Positions 54,790 to 63,133 of a stretch of 64,000 nucleotides of DNA are shown piece by piece. Source of the stretch: Flagellimonas lutimaris (GTDB taxonomy: Bacteria; Bacteroidota; Bacteroidia; Flavobacteriales; Flavobacteriaceae); NCBI RefSeq assembly GCF_003581615.1, contig NZ_QXFH01000074.1:110179-174178 (forward strand), written 5' to 3'. Position numbers and translations under genes: made by a program. The notes under the pieces are model-generated. The model did not search any database, had not been told where the DNA came from, and saw only the letters and a program-made list of their open reading frames with translations. How positions within the stretch are numbered: position 1 is the first letter of the stretch; each line of letters starts with the position of its first letter.

Positions 54790-56058
54790 ATGAAGAGGAT
54801 ATTTGATAATTTTACCTTTTGGGGAACACTATTTCTAATTACCTATTTCTTTTTATACATCTTTCCGTTTCCTTTGGAATGGCTACCGTTCAAAGTTGGA
54901 GAAAGCATTTCATCTTATGTAGATAAATTTTGGCAGTGGTTAGTTTTGTTATTGGTAAAGGACGGTTTTGGCTATCATGGTGATATTGCTACACGTGTCA
55001 ATGGTAGTGGGGATACGAGCTACCATTTTTTTAAACTCCTTGTGCAAGGAGCAATTTCGGCGATTGTAGCGACGATTTGGCTTATTCTTGATAGAGCAAA
55101 GAATTTCTTTGGAAAAATTAAGAAGTTTACCGCGGTTTATATCCGTTATTATTTGGCATTCAAAATGTTGACCTATGGTCTTGCCAAAGTGTTTCCTAAT
55201 CAATTTTGGGAACCTGGTCTTACCGATATGTTAAGACCATTTGGTGAAATTTCTCCAATGGGTTTACTATGGAAGTTTATGGGGTATTCTGTTCCCTATA
55301 TCATTTTCACTGGTGTAATGGAGGTAATGGCAGGCGTACTTCTTTTTTTCAGAAAGACCACTAGACTTGGAGCAATTTTAGCCTTTGGAATAATGCTTAA
55401 TGTTTTTGTTTTGAACATGAGTTACGATGTGCCTGTAAAGCTCTTCTCATTTCATTTGGTATTACTTTCCATAATTATACTATCAAAGGATATTACGGGA
55501 CTTTTGAATTTTTTCGTTTTGAACAAGCCGGTTCCCGCTGATAAAATAGAACCGTACTTTAAAAACAAGAGATATGTAAAACTCGGTTTTCTTGTGAAAG
55601 GTTTTATCATTCTCTTCATCACTTCGGTAATGGTTGTAAATAATTATAGTAACCAATGGAAGTACGGGAGAAAAGCAAAGATGCCAAGTCTATACGGAAT
55701 TTACGAAGTTGAAACTTTTATTGTGAACAATGATACAATTGAACCGTTGTTGACCGATGAAAATAGATGGCGAAGATTTATAGTCGATAGGTACAGTTCC
55801 AATATAACCAAAATGAATGGCGATATTCTTTATGCTGAAAGTGTGGTGGATACCATCAACACCACGATTCAAATAAAACCATTCAAAGAATCTTCAACAT
55901 TTAACTTCCAATACGAGTTAAGGGACAGTGTTTTGGTTTTTAATGGAACCAAAGGTAAAGATAGCATTAGGATAGATTTTAAGATAAAGGATAAGAATGA
56001 GTTTTATCTTATGAAAAGAGGTTTTCATTGGATTAACGAATTCCCGAACAATAGATAA
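54790..56058 (+). CDS. DoxX-like membrane protein with C-terminal soluble domain (element cargo)
   Basis: 422 residues. About seven or eight hydrophobic segments in the first ~295 residues. The central part resembles the DoxX fold (YIRYYLAFKMLTYGLAKVFP, then GVMEVMAGVLLFFRKTTRLG and MLNVFVLNMSYDVPVKLFSF). Residues ~300-422 form a strand-rich, probably periplasmic domain (GIYEVETFIVNNDTIEPL ... FNGTKGKDSIRIDFKIKD) that looks lipocalin-like. No catalytic motif. It sits between the integrase and a mobilisation protein, so it is probably element cargo. Function unknown. Confidence 0.75.
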   Translation: MKRIFDNFTFWGTLFLITYFFLYIFPFPLEWLPFKVGESISSYVDKFWQWLVLLLVKDGFGYHGDIATRVNGSGDTSYHFFKLLVQGAISAIVATIWLILDRAKNFFGKIKKFTAVYIRYYLAFKMLTYGLAKVFPNQFWEPGLTDMLRPFGEISPMGLLWKFMGYSVPYIIFTGVMEVMAGVLLFFRKTTRLGAILAFGIMLNVFVLNMSYDVPVKLFSFHLVLLSIIILSKDITGLLNFFVLNKPVPADKIEPYFKNKRYVKLGFLVKGFIILFITSVMVVNNYSNQWKYGRKAKMPSLYGIYEVETFIVNNDTIEPLLTDENRWRRFIVDRYSSNITKMNGDILYAESVVDTINTTIQIKPFKESSTFNFQYELRDSVLVFNGTKGKDSIRIDFKIKDKNEFYLMKRGFHWINEFPNNR

Positions 56059-56397
56059 AGTACAATATTTTATCATGTGTTTTTAAACACTTATTAGTAC
56101 GGCACATATTTGATTTGACTTTCCAAAAGTCCGTACGAATCAATATAAAATTAAAGGGCAGCTGATTTCCAATCATGCTGTATTTATTCGGTCCCGCTTG
56201 CGGGACGAAGGAATAGCAAGAGGATAGCGCGCAAGCACGGCGCTATGGATTTATTTTCCTTCGGAAAAGCCCAGATTATATAGGTTTTTGGAATTTTCTG
56301 ATTTTAGGAATTACGGCAGTGATTGTAACAAAAATGCTGCCAGTACCCTTAAACCTTGAACAGAATTGTAACAATTGTAGTCTTAAAACATGTAAAT
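56059..56397. other. Non-coding stretch of the island with GC-rich hairpin
   Basis: No open frame of note. It holds a perfect GTCCCGC-TT-GCGGGAC hairpin at 56191-56206 and a following GCGCGCAAGCACGGCGC segment in an otherwise AT-rich background. Similar hairpin-plus-GC stretches occur near mobilisation genes of flavobacterial conjugative elements. Could hold transfer or structural RNA signals; nothing firm. Confidence 0.4.
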
Positions 56398-56967
56398 ATG
56401 GATGATTTTAGAGCAGTACGGATAAAAAAAAAGACATTGTCAAGATTTAAGGTTTTTTCAAAAAAAGTGGGTAAGAGTTATTCCCATACCTTGGATTTGG
56501 TCATAGATTTTTTTGAGTGGCATGGGTTTTTGCCATCTGAAAGATTTGAGAAGAGTATTGGTCAGGAAATCATAAAGAACAGAAAACGGACGGATGCTGT
56601 CATTGCCATTATCAGGGACATTGAAAAGAACCAGACACTTCCCACCATTGGTATGATGCAGGCTTTGTTCAACCAAGAATTGGACAATGAAGAAGAAGAG
56701 GATGATTTTCTTGAGGATATGATAGAAAAGAATCCCCCAAAGCCATATCCAAAATACGAAGGTGAGGTAATGGTTCCTCGAATCAAGTATGAACATTTGG
56801 AGGAAAAGGCAGCCTCACTTCAAACAGATTTAAAGGATATCCTTGAAAAGGTCAAGGTGGTCAAGAGCAGTTTTGGGAAAAGCTATCTGAAGCTTGAAAT
56901 CACAGAAGGGAGGCTGGAACGATATAAACTTGAAGCAAACAGACCTTTAGATTCCCAAGCACTATGA
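56398..56967 (+). CDS. BfmA/BtgA-like mobilisation protein
   Basis: Start is the ATG at 56398 (MDDFRAVRIKKKTLSRFKVF), giving 189 residues; 14 further residues are possible from 56356 but add no conserved sequence. A ribbon-helix-helix-like N-terminal part (KVGKSYSHTLDLVIDFFEWHG) is followed by an acidic stretch (LDNEEEEDDFLEDM) and a coiled C-terminal helix. BfmA and BtgA are auxiliary relaxosome proteins of Bacteroides mobilisable elements. The relaxase partner normally follows, but none is encoded here. The element is therefore probably decayed. Confidence 0.78.
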   Translation: MDDFRAVRIKKKTLSRFKVFSKKVGKSYSHTLDLVIDFFEWHGFLPSERFEKSIGQEIIKNRKRTDAVIAIIRDIEKNQTLPTIGMMQALFNQELDNEEEEDDFLEDMIEKNPPKPYPKYEGEVMVPRIKYEHLEEKAASLQTDLKDILEKVKVVKSSFGKSYLKLEITEGRLERYKLEANRPLDSQAL

Positions 56968-57495
56968 GAATAACATATCCAGTCAATAGATAAAGTGACC
57001 TCGCTCAGTAGTATTAGTTAAGGGTAAGTTTTGGGACGCTTGCAGCACGAAACTTTGTTTCGCTCGCTAATTCGAATAAATATTTACAATAGTGTTCTCA
57101 TACCATCAACACGAATATTTAAGTGCTAGGTGAACACGTTTATTCTTAATTTAAATGGCACTTATTTCAATAAGATATCACTTTTGATTTATTTTTTACG
57201 ATTGGCCTGTCTCTGTAGAAAATTAATCATTAATCGAATAACTGTTCCAATTTTGTTTGAATTAAAACCTTTTGCTGATTTCGAGTTTAACCTTTTTTAA
57301 ATATATAATAACTAATTCTGCGGGTTCATCATATCTGATTTTTAGGAGGCAGGGCTCTTCAATTCATACCTTTCCCAATCAATATTCACCTTATCCCAGT
57401 CTTGTTCACAGAGCAATAATCCAGATTCACAGATAAAAATATAATAGGCTAGGATCAGAATTCATCTTTGACCAGAATTTTAATAAGATGTATAG
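56968..57495. other. 528-bp gap with CGAAA hairpin and phased TTCA repeats
   Basis: No gene found. The first part (near 57030-57075) has a CGAAACTTTGTTTCG hairpin beside GC-rich remnants of the island. The last 130 bp hold TTCATACC (57363), TTCACCTT (57385), TTCACAGA (57405) and TTCACAGA (57426), spaced 22, 20 and 21 bp, ahead of the beta-barrel gene. The two identical copies with a 13-bp spacer match the geometry of LytTR binding sites. Confidence 0.45.
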
Positions 57496-59799
57496 ATGAA
57501 TCCAAAACAATTTTTCCTTTTACTGCTTTTTACGGCCGGTCAATTGGGAATAGCTCAAGAGCAACGATTAAAAGGAATGGTTTATGACACCCAGAGTCAA
57601 GAACCTTTACCATTTGCTACCGTTGTAATTTTCAATGGCGATGAACTGATCGAGGGGAGAGTGACAAATGACAATGGGGAGTTTGAAATCATAATTCCGA
57701 TAGTTTTCAGCCATTTAGAAATAAGTTCATTGGGATATATGGTGGCCGAAATACCGTCAAGCGATATTGATGTTAACACAAAGCTCCTTATTGGACTAAC
57801 CCCTCAGGTAGAAAACCTTGATGAAGTGGTCCTAAAAACAGAGCGGACAACTACCCAACAAAAACTAGATCGAAAAATCATCAATCTTGGCAGTGACCTT
57901 CAACAGGCCGGTGTAAATGCCTTGGAGTCGTTTGACCAGATTCCAGAGGTGCAGGTGGATTTGGCCAATGGAACTGTTGCTCTTAGGGGCAGTGATAATA
58001 TACGGATTTTGGTGAATGGAAAATTGACATCACAATTGGCCACAGAACTTTTACAGCAGATTCCTGCATCCCAGATTGATCGAGTAGAGATCATTACGGC
58101 CCCATCATCAAAATATAGAGCTGATGGCCTTTCCGGTCTTATTAATATTATACTCAAAGAAAAATTGGACCGAGGACTTAACTTAAATTTAAATTCAACA
58201 GCGGGTACACATAGGTACTCTTTCGGTATGGATGCAAATTATAATTTATCCTTTTTAAATTTTAGGCTTAACGCCTCCAGGTCCAATCTAAAGACCATTA
58301 ATGACCAAACTATAGAACGAAATTTTAGTAATGGAAATAGGGAAACCATTTATACACCAAATATATTCGACGGAGATATTTATAGAATAAGTGGTGGATT
58401 TGATGTCTTCTTGAAGGATGGACATGAGTTTTCCATTACCATTGATCACACTAACGATTCCCATGATTATTTAAGTAAATCGCTATATACCGAAGTTACC
58501 GATAGGGATGACTTTGATTTTTTGCGTGTAAGTGACCATTTCCACTTTATCAATGTACTCAATGCCAACTATAGATTGAACTTTGACAAGGATGACCATT
58601 ATATTGAACTTGACTACAACCTTAATTCCAGTAACAATGATTACCCCTTGGCCGATTTTGAGGATGGTATTTTGGTGAACGATCAGTCATTGACTGAAAA
58701 TTTTGATTTGCAATCCTTGGCTTTGGACCACAACCTGCCCATAAGTGACAAACTATCCCTTGAAACCGGTTTTAGCAGAAATACCCAAAAGCTTGATAGT
58801 AAAAGATTGCAGGCACCTGAAACAATACCAGACCGTTTTACTTACCGCGAAACCTTATGGGGTATTTACAGTTCTTTGAGAATGGGTTTGGGAAAATTTC
58901 AACTTCAGACTGGTTTACGCTGGGAGCAATTTAAGTCCGAATCTATCAATGCCGAAACAAACTTATTTGTAAACCGGGATTATTCGAACATCTTTCCTTC
59001 AGTACACCTTTCGTATCCTCTCACAAATGGAAGTCTATCGATGGGGTATAATAAGCGTATTTCAAGACCTAATTTCCATCACATTAATGCTTTTCAGATA
59101 GTTAACCCATTATATGTTTGGGAGTTCAACCCGAATATCACACCGGAATACAGTCATAATATTGAATTCAATTATCTAAAAAGGTTGGATAATATGGGAT
59201 GGGGATTGACCACATTTTACAGAAAAAGACAAGATGTCATTCTTTGGACGGAACAATCCACGGCGGACCAACAGGTTTTTCGATATGAAAATTCAGGGGA
59301 TTTTAATTCCTACGGTCTGGAGGCCTTTATTGATTTTAAGTTCTTTCCTTTTTGGGACACCAGTGTTAGTTTGAACCATTATGTTACCAATATTGACCAA
59401 TCTGAGTCGGTAACATGGGACAGAACCTTTGCCACAAGATTTCAGCTGAAGAATACCATGAATTTATCTAAAAAGATTACTTTGGACATTACCTATTTTT
59501 ATAATCCAAAACAACAGAACCCCTTTAATTATATCCAACCTAGGAGCAGATTTGATGTGGCGATCAGAACTAGATTATTGCATAATCGATTATCCTTAAA
59601 TTTAAGGGCGGTAGATATCTTCAATCAAAATATCTCGGAGCGTTATAGCAGGACATCCAATTTAATGCAAAAAACAACTTGGGATATTCAGTTACAGACA
59701 AGGAATATTCTGATAAGTGCTAATTACAAGCTGTTTGAGAATAAAAAGCAGAGCAGAAATAGAAAGAAAAGAAACTACAATACGGTCCCAATTGAGTAA
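57496..59799 (+). CDS. Outer-membrane beta-barrel protein (CarboxypepD_reg-like / TonB-dependent receptor-like)
   Basis: 767 residues with a signal peptide (MNPKQFFLLLLFTAGQLGIA). A carboxypeptidase regulatory-like domain (~24-105, KGMVYDTQSQEPLPFATVVI), a plug-like domain (~115-215, VNALESFDQIPEVQVDLANG, YRADGLSGLINIILK) and a C-terminal barrel of the OMP_b-brl_3 type. No TonB box or SusD partner seen, so active transport is uncertain. Directly followed by a sensor kinase and LytTR regulator (4-bp gap), which suggests surface sensing or regulation by that pair. Confidence 0.88.
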   Translation: MNPKQFFLLLLFTAGQLGIAQEQRLKGMVYDTQSQEPLPFATVVIFNGDELIEGRVTNDNGEFEIIIPIVFSHLEISSLGYMVAEIPSSDIDVNTKLLIGLTPQVENLDEVVLKTERTTTQQKLDRKIINLGSDLQQAGVNALESFDQIPEVQVDLANGTVALRGSDNIRILVNGKLTSQLATELLQQIPASQIDRVEIITAPSSKYRADGLSGLINIILKEKLDRGLNLNLNSTAGTHRYSFGMDANYNLSFLNFRLNASRSNLKTINDQTIERNFSNGNRETIYTPNIFDGDIYRISGGFDVFLKDGHEFSITIDHTNDSHDYLSKSLYTEVTDRDDFDFLRVSDHFHFINVLNANYRLNFDKDDHYIELDYNLNSSNNDYPLADFEDGILVNDQSLTENFDLQSLALDHNLPISDKLSLETGFSRNTQKLDSKRLQAPETIPDRFTYRETLWGIYSSLRMGLGKFQLQTGLRWEQFKSESINAETNLFVNRDYSNIFPSVHLSYPLTNGSLSMGYNKRISRPNFHHINAFQIVNPLYVWEFNPNITPEYSHNIEFNYLKRLDNMGWGLTTFYRKRQDVILWTEQSTADQQVFRYENSGDFNSYGLEAFIDFKFFPFWDTSVSLNHYVTNIDQSESVTWDRTFATRFQLKNTMNLSKKITLDITYFYNPKQQNPFNYIQPRSRFDVAIRTRLLHNRLSLNLRAVDIFNQNISERYSRTSNLMQKTTWDIQLQTRNILISANYKLFENKKQSRNRKKRNYNTVPIE

Positions 59800-59803
59800 A
59801 ACT

Positions 59804-60844
59804 GTGAAAATAGGTAAAAGCAAAGAACAGAGTAGCATATTTATCCGGTTGATAAAGAATGAACCTGTTGTTCATGCGTTATTTTGGTCAATCTATTTCG
59901 TATTTCCCATCTTAAAATCACTAGGGCCCAACAATTATCCTTTTAATCTATACAGCCAGTTGAACGACCTTTTCTTTGGAATGGCGGTATTTTATATTTC
60001 CTACTTGGTTTTCTTACCATCAAAGAGGGGTTCTTTGCAAATACCCATCCTATTGATGTCATTTTGTTTATTGGCATATGCGGATTTTAAGATACATGAT
60101 TGGTTGTTTGGCGGAACTCATAAGGAAGTATTTTTCATATACATTTTTAGCTACGTTACCACCTATGGGTTACTTTTCTTGTTTGCTTATGCCCTTTTTT
60201 CCATCAAGGAAATTTATAAAAAACAAAGAGCGTTGGAAGTAGCCAATCGAGAGAAAAAAATGGCCGAGCTAAGAGGTTTAAAGGCACAAATTAACCCCCA
60301 TTTTCTCTTCAATACGTTGAACGCCATTTATTCAATTGCATTGAAAAAGGATGATCGAACGGCGGATTTGATCATGAAATTGTCAGACAATTTTAGGTAT
60401 ATACTCTTTGCCGAACAAGAGGATTATGTGTCCCTTAAAAATGAAATTGACTATATGAAGGACTATGTTTCCTTGCAATCGGCAAGGTTGGCTGATAAGT
60501 TGGAAGCCATTATGACCTTTGATGTAGAGGACAGTGGCAAGCCAATCGCACCGCTTTTGATGATGCCCTTTATAGAGAACGCATTTAAGTATTCCAGTTC
60601 TTTACGAGGCAAGGGTCATAAAATGACTATAAAAGTTTCTTTAAAAGAAGGACAATTCAATTTTTATTGTTCTAACCCTTTTGGTGATTTTAATACAGAA
60701 GGTATGGACCATCAATGGCAAAGTAGTGGGATCGGTATTTCGAATGCCAAAAGAAGATTGGAAACATTGTACCCTAATCGGCATAACCTTAGAATTCAAA
60801 ACAATTTGGATACCTTCATCGTGGATTTAACCATAACATTATGA
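59804..60844 (+). CDS. LytS/YehU-type sensor histidine kinase
   Basis: GTG start at 59804, 4 bp after the barrel gene's stop, gives 346 residues; an ATG at 59717 lies inside the barrel gene. Four hydrophobic segments (~25-150) form the sensor, without a periplasmic domain of size. The His_kinase domain has KAQINPHFLFNTLNAIYSI (His166) and MMPFIENAFKYS, then the ATPase part ending GIGISNAKRRLETLYP. It phosphorylates the LytTR regulator whose ATG overlaps its stop (ATGA). Confidence 0.9.
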   Translation: MKIGKSKEQSSIFIRLIKNEPVVHALFWSIYFVFPILKSLGPNNYPFNLYSQLNDLFFGMAVFYISYLVFLPSKRGSLQIPILLMSFCLLAYADFKIHDWLFGGTHKEVFFIYIFSYVTTYGLLFLFAYALFSIKEIYKKQRALEVANREKKMAELRGLKAQINPHFLFNTLNAIYSIALKKDDRTADLIMKLSDNFRYILFAEQEDYVSLKNEIDYMKDYVSLQSARLADKLEAIMTFDVEDSGKPIAPLLMMPFIENAFKYSSSLRGKGHKMTIKVSLKEGQFNFYCSNPFGDFNTEGMDHQWQSSGIGISNAKRRLETLYPNRHNLRIQNNLDTFIVDLTITL

Positions 60845-61530
60845 CAAAGTGCCTGATCATAGAGGATGAAAAGGAAGCACAGGACATGCTGCTCGGGTAT
60901 ATTCAAAAAACACCATTTTTGGAATGCGTTGGTGTATTTGAAAGTGGTTTGGATGTTCCCCGAAATTTAATGCTTAAAACGCAGGTCATGTTTCTGGATA
61001 TTCAGCTTCCAGGTCTTAATGGATTATCATATTTGAGAACTTTGAATATCCCTCCAAAAGTAATTATCACAACGGCTTTTCAAAATTACGCTGTTGAGGC
61101 ATTTGATTGTCAGGTCTCAGATTATCTGCTAAAACCTTTTTCCTACGAACGTTTTTTAAAAGCTGTAAATCGGACTATAAGTATTAAAAAGGTAATTGAT
61201 TTGGCACCTGTTAGAAGCCTTTTTATTTATTCAGATAAGGTCTATCACAATCTCAATATTGATGACATTCTATTTGTGAAAGCGGAGGTAGATTATGTAA
61301 AAGTAATTACAGCAAAGAAAAATTACTTAGTGCTTGATAGTTTGTCCAATTGGCAAACAAAATTGGAGCCGTTCAATTTTTATCGCGTACATAGATCTTT
61401 TTTGGTCCCAACTTCAAAAATTGAAAGAATCGAAGGGAATAGGATTGCAATACATGATTTTACAATACCAATTGGGAATAAGTATAAGGACGATTTGATT
61501 TCTAGAATAATTAATAAGGGGAATAGATAA
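60841..61530 (+). CDS. LytTR-type response regulator
   Basis: 229 residues. CheY-like receiver (CLIIEDEKEAQDML, phospho-acceptor Asp53 in MFLDIQLPG, YLLKPFSYERF) and a C-terminal LytTR DNA-binding domain (KVYHNLNIDDILFVKAEVDYVKV, FYRVHRSFLVPTSKI). It binds paired direct repeats, usually about 21 bp apart centre to centre. Overlaps the kinase gene by 4 bp. Confidence 0.93.
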   Translation: MTKCLIIEDEKEAQDMLLGYIQKTPFLECVGVFESGLDVPRNLMLKTQVMFLDIQLPGLNGLSYLRTLNIPPKVIITTAFQNYAVEAFDCQVSDYLLKPFSYERFLKAVNRTISIKKVIDLAPVRSLFIYSDKVYHNLNIDDILFVKAEVDYVKVITAKKNYLVLDSLSNWQTKLEPFNFYRVHRSFLVPTSKIERIEGNRIAIHDFTIPIGNKYKDDLISRIINKGNR

Positions 61531-61551
61531 TTATATATTTTATCTATGATG

Positions 61552-61580
61552 GGCTAAATAAGTTAGCCTGTTGTTTTGTT
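61552..61580 (+). terminator. Weak terminator after the LytTR gene
   Basis: GGCTAA-ATAAG-TTAGCC inverted repeat, then TGTTGTTTTGTTT, 22 bp past the stop. Six-base stem only. Confidence 0.4.
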
Positions 61581-62154
61581 TGCTCTAAAGGTTGGTTTTT
61601 CCTCTGTCATATTTTTAATTGTGCTTTCAATTTGAAGCTAAATTATTCTAAAAGGTACGACTTAAAGATAAAATTTCACCACTTATAAGCTATAGACGAT
61701 ACTTTGCAACACCATGTTTTGATTTTTGAAAGATTTGTTAATGTGGTGTTCTTAAAAAGTATCTGGTAGTACTTTGTTAGTATTTCTAAGTTCTTTTTGA
61801 AAAAAACTCTTTATTAAAGGCTTCTTAGATACCTTTCTTTTACTATAATTGGATATTCCTGTAATCTAACCATTAGGAGCAAATTTTCTTAATAATCAAG
61901 CTGTGCTTTTAAATAGATCGATTGATTATCCATGGTTAATGGACTGGTGTTTTCTTGCATTCTAAAACAAACAGATTTTTTTCAATTATATTGAACCGAT
62001 ATTCACTATTTTTATCATAACAAAACACATAACATTTGTGTTCAAAAGTTGATTTTTGTTTTCCGTGTTCTTAACGGGAATACCCTCAAGACTGCAGTGA
62101 TAAAACGACGATTTTCAATAGTTTAAAATTTTGTCGATGATTAATTCATAATCA
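61581..62154. other. AT-rich gap without recognised genes
   Basis: Most of the 679-bp interval between the LytTR gene and the PorP/SprF gene. Both strands lack a supported open frame. No tRNA-like or repeat structure was recognised. It may contain a degraded gene or an unrecognised small RNA. Confidence 0.5.
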
Positions 62155-62190
62155 CAAAAAAGCCCCTTAAATAAAAGGGGCTTTTTATTT
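62155..62190 (-). terminator. Rho-independent terminator after the PorP/SprF gene
   Basis: AAAAAAGCCCCTT ... AAGGGGCTTTTT, a strong stem with A and T tracts, 20 bp past the minus-strand stop at 62210. Confidence 0.85.
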
Positions 62191-62209
62191 CATTACTAAA
62201 ATTAGGAGC

Positions 62210-63100
62210 CTACATTTTCAAGCGCATAAAAAGCTCATGGGTGTTATTGTCCAATCCATCAATCGGGTTTTGAATGGATGTTTCATAGGCATATCCCAAG
62301 TTGAATCCGTTACTTATATTAAAGAGGAACAGTCCACTGAGGCTTTCGTCATACCTATAACTGGCACCAAACTCAAAACGTTCACCAAAGTCTAAAATAC
62401 CTGTTAACTCTAAAGATACGGGCGAGGAATCTACATAGCGCAACATCCCCATGGTCTTTAGATCCAAGGTTTTTCCCAAAAGAAAAGTATAGCCACCACT
62501 GAGGTAAGCATGCATGCGGTCTGTACCTAGATAGGCATTACCATCACGCTCTTGCAAGCGATCGGGGGTCAATAACTTGGGAGCTGATATGGATGCAAAG
62601 TACCTATCATGCTTAAGAAATACCCCCGCACCGACATTGGGTGTAAAACGGCTATCGTAATCCAATAGGGCTCCATCTTGACCCACACCATAAGTCACCA
62701 AACCTTGGGTATTGGCATCGTAGGAGTTGGCACTTCCTTTAATCCCAAAATATAGCATGTGCTCATCATCCAATTGAATGTTGTAAGAAACATCAATGGC
62801 CACCCATGTTTGTTGCTCAATAAAGGTTTTATCGTTTAGAATGGAGACTCCGAGCCCCACGTTTCTGCCCACTGGCATACCGAAGATGGCACTCTGACTT
62901 TCTGGAGCACCTTCGATTCCCGCCCATTGGCTGCGAATTCCCAAGGAGAATTCGGCAGCCTCTGAACTTCCTGCAAATGCCGGGTTGTAAATGTTCATGT
63001 TATAACGGTAAAAGGTGTAGTTGGGGTCCTGTTGGGCACTTGCCGAGAAGGAAAGTGCTAGGAACATAACGAGTATCTGTATTTTATTGATAAGTTTCAT
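62210..63100 (-). CDS. PorP/SprF family type IX secretion membrane protein
   Basis: 296 residues with a signal peptide (ILVMFLALSFSASAQ) and the family opening QDPNYTFYRYNMNIYNPAFAGS, then alternating barrel strands (GLGVSILNDKTFIEQQTWVA, FEFGASYRYDESLSGLF). PorP/SprF proteins help export or anchor type B T9SS substrates such as SprB. It lies 33 bp downstream of such a substrate gene, so they form a pair. Confidence 0.93.
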   Translation of the reverse strand: MKLINKIQILVMFLALSFSASAQQDPNYTFYRYNMNIYNPAFAGSSEAAEFSLGIRSQWAGIEGAPESQSAIFGMPVGRNVGLGVSILNDKTFIEQQTWVAIDVSYNIQLDDEHMLYFGIKGSANSYDANTQGLVTYGVGQDGALLDYDSRFTPNVGAGVFLKHDRYFASISAPKLLTPDRLQERDGNAYLGTDRMHAYLSGGYTFLLGKTLDLKTMGMLRYVDSSPVSLELTGILDFGERFEFGASYRYDESLSGLFLFNISNGFNLGYAYETSIQNPIDGLDNNTHELFMRLKM

Positions 63101-63133
63101 CTGTATTGTATTGTATTGTGTTTTTTGTTGACA

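Noticed and set aside
53208..57495. Second copy of the tRNA-Pro 3' end as a right attachment site
   Set aside because: No match of useful length to the T-arm and acceptor sequence was found downstream by eye, so the element's right end is left open.
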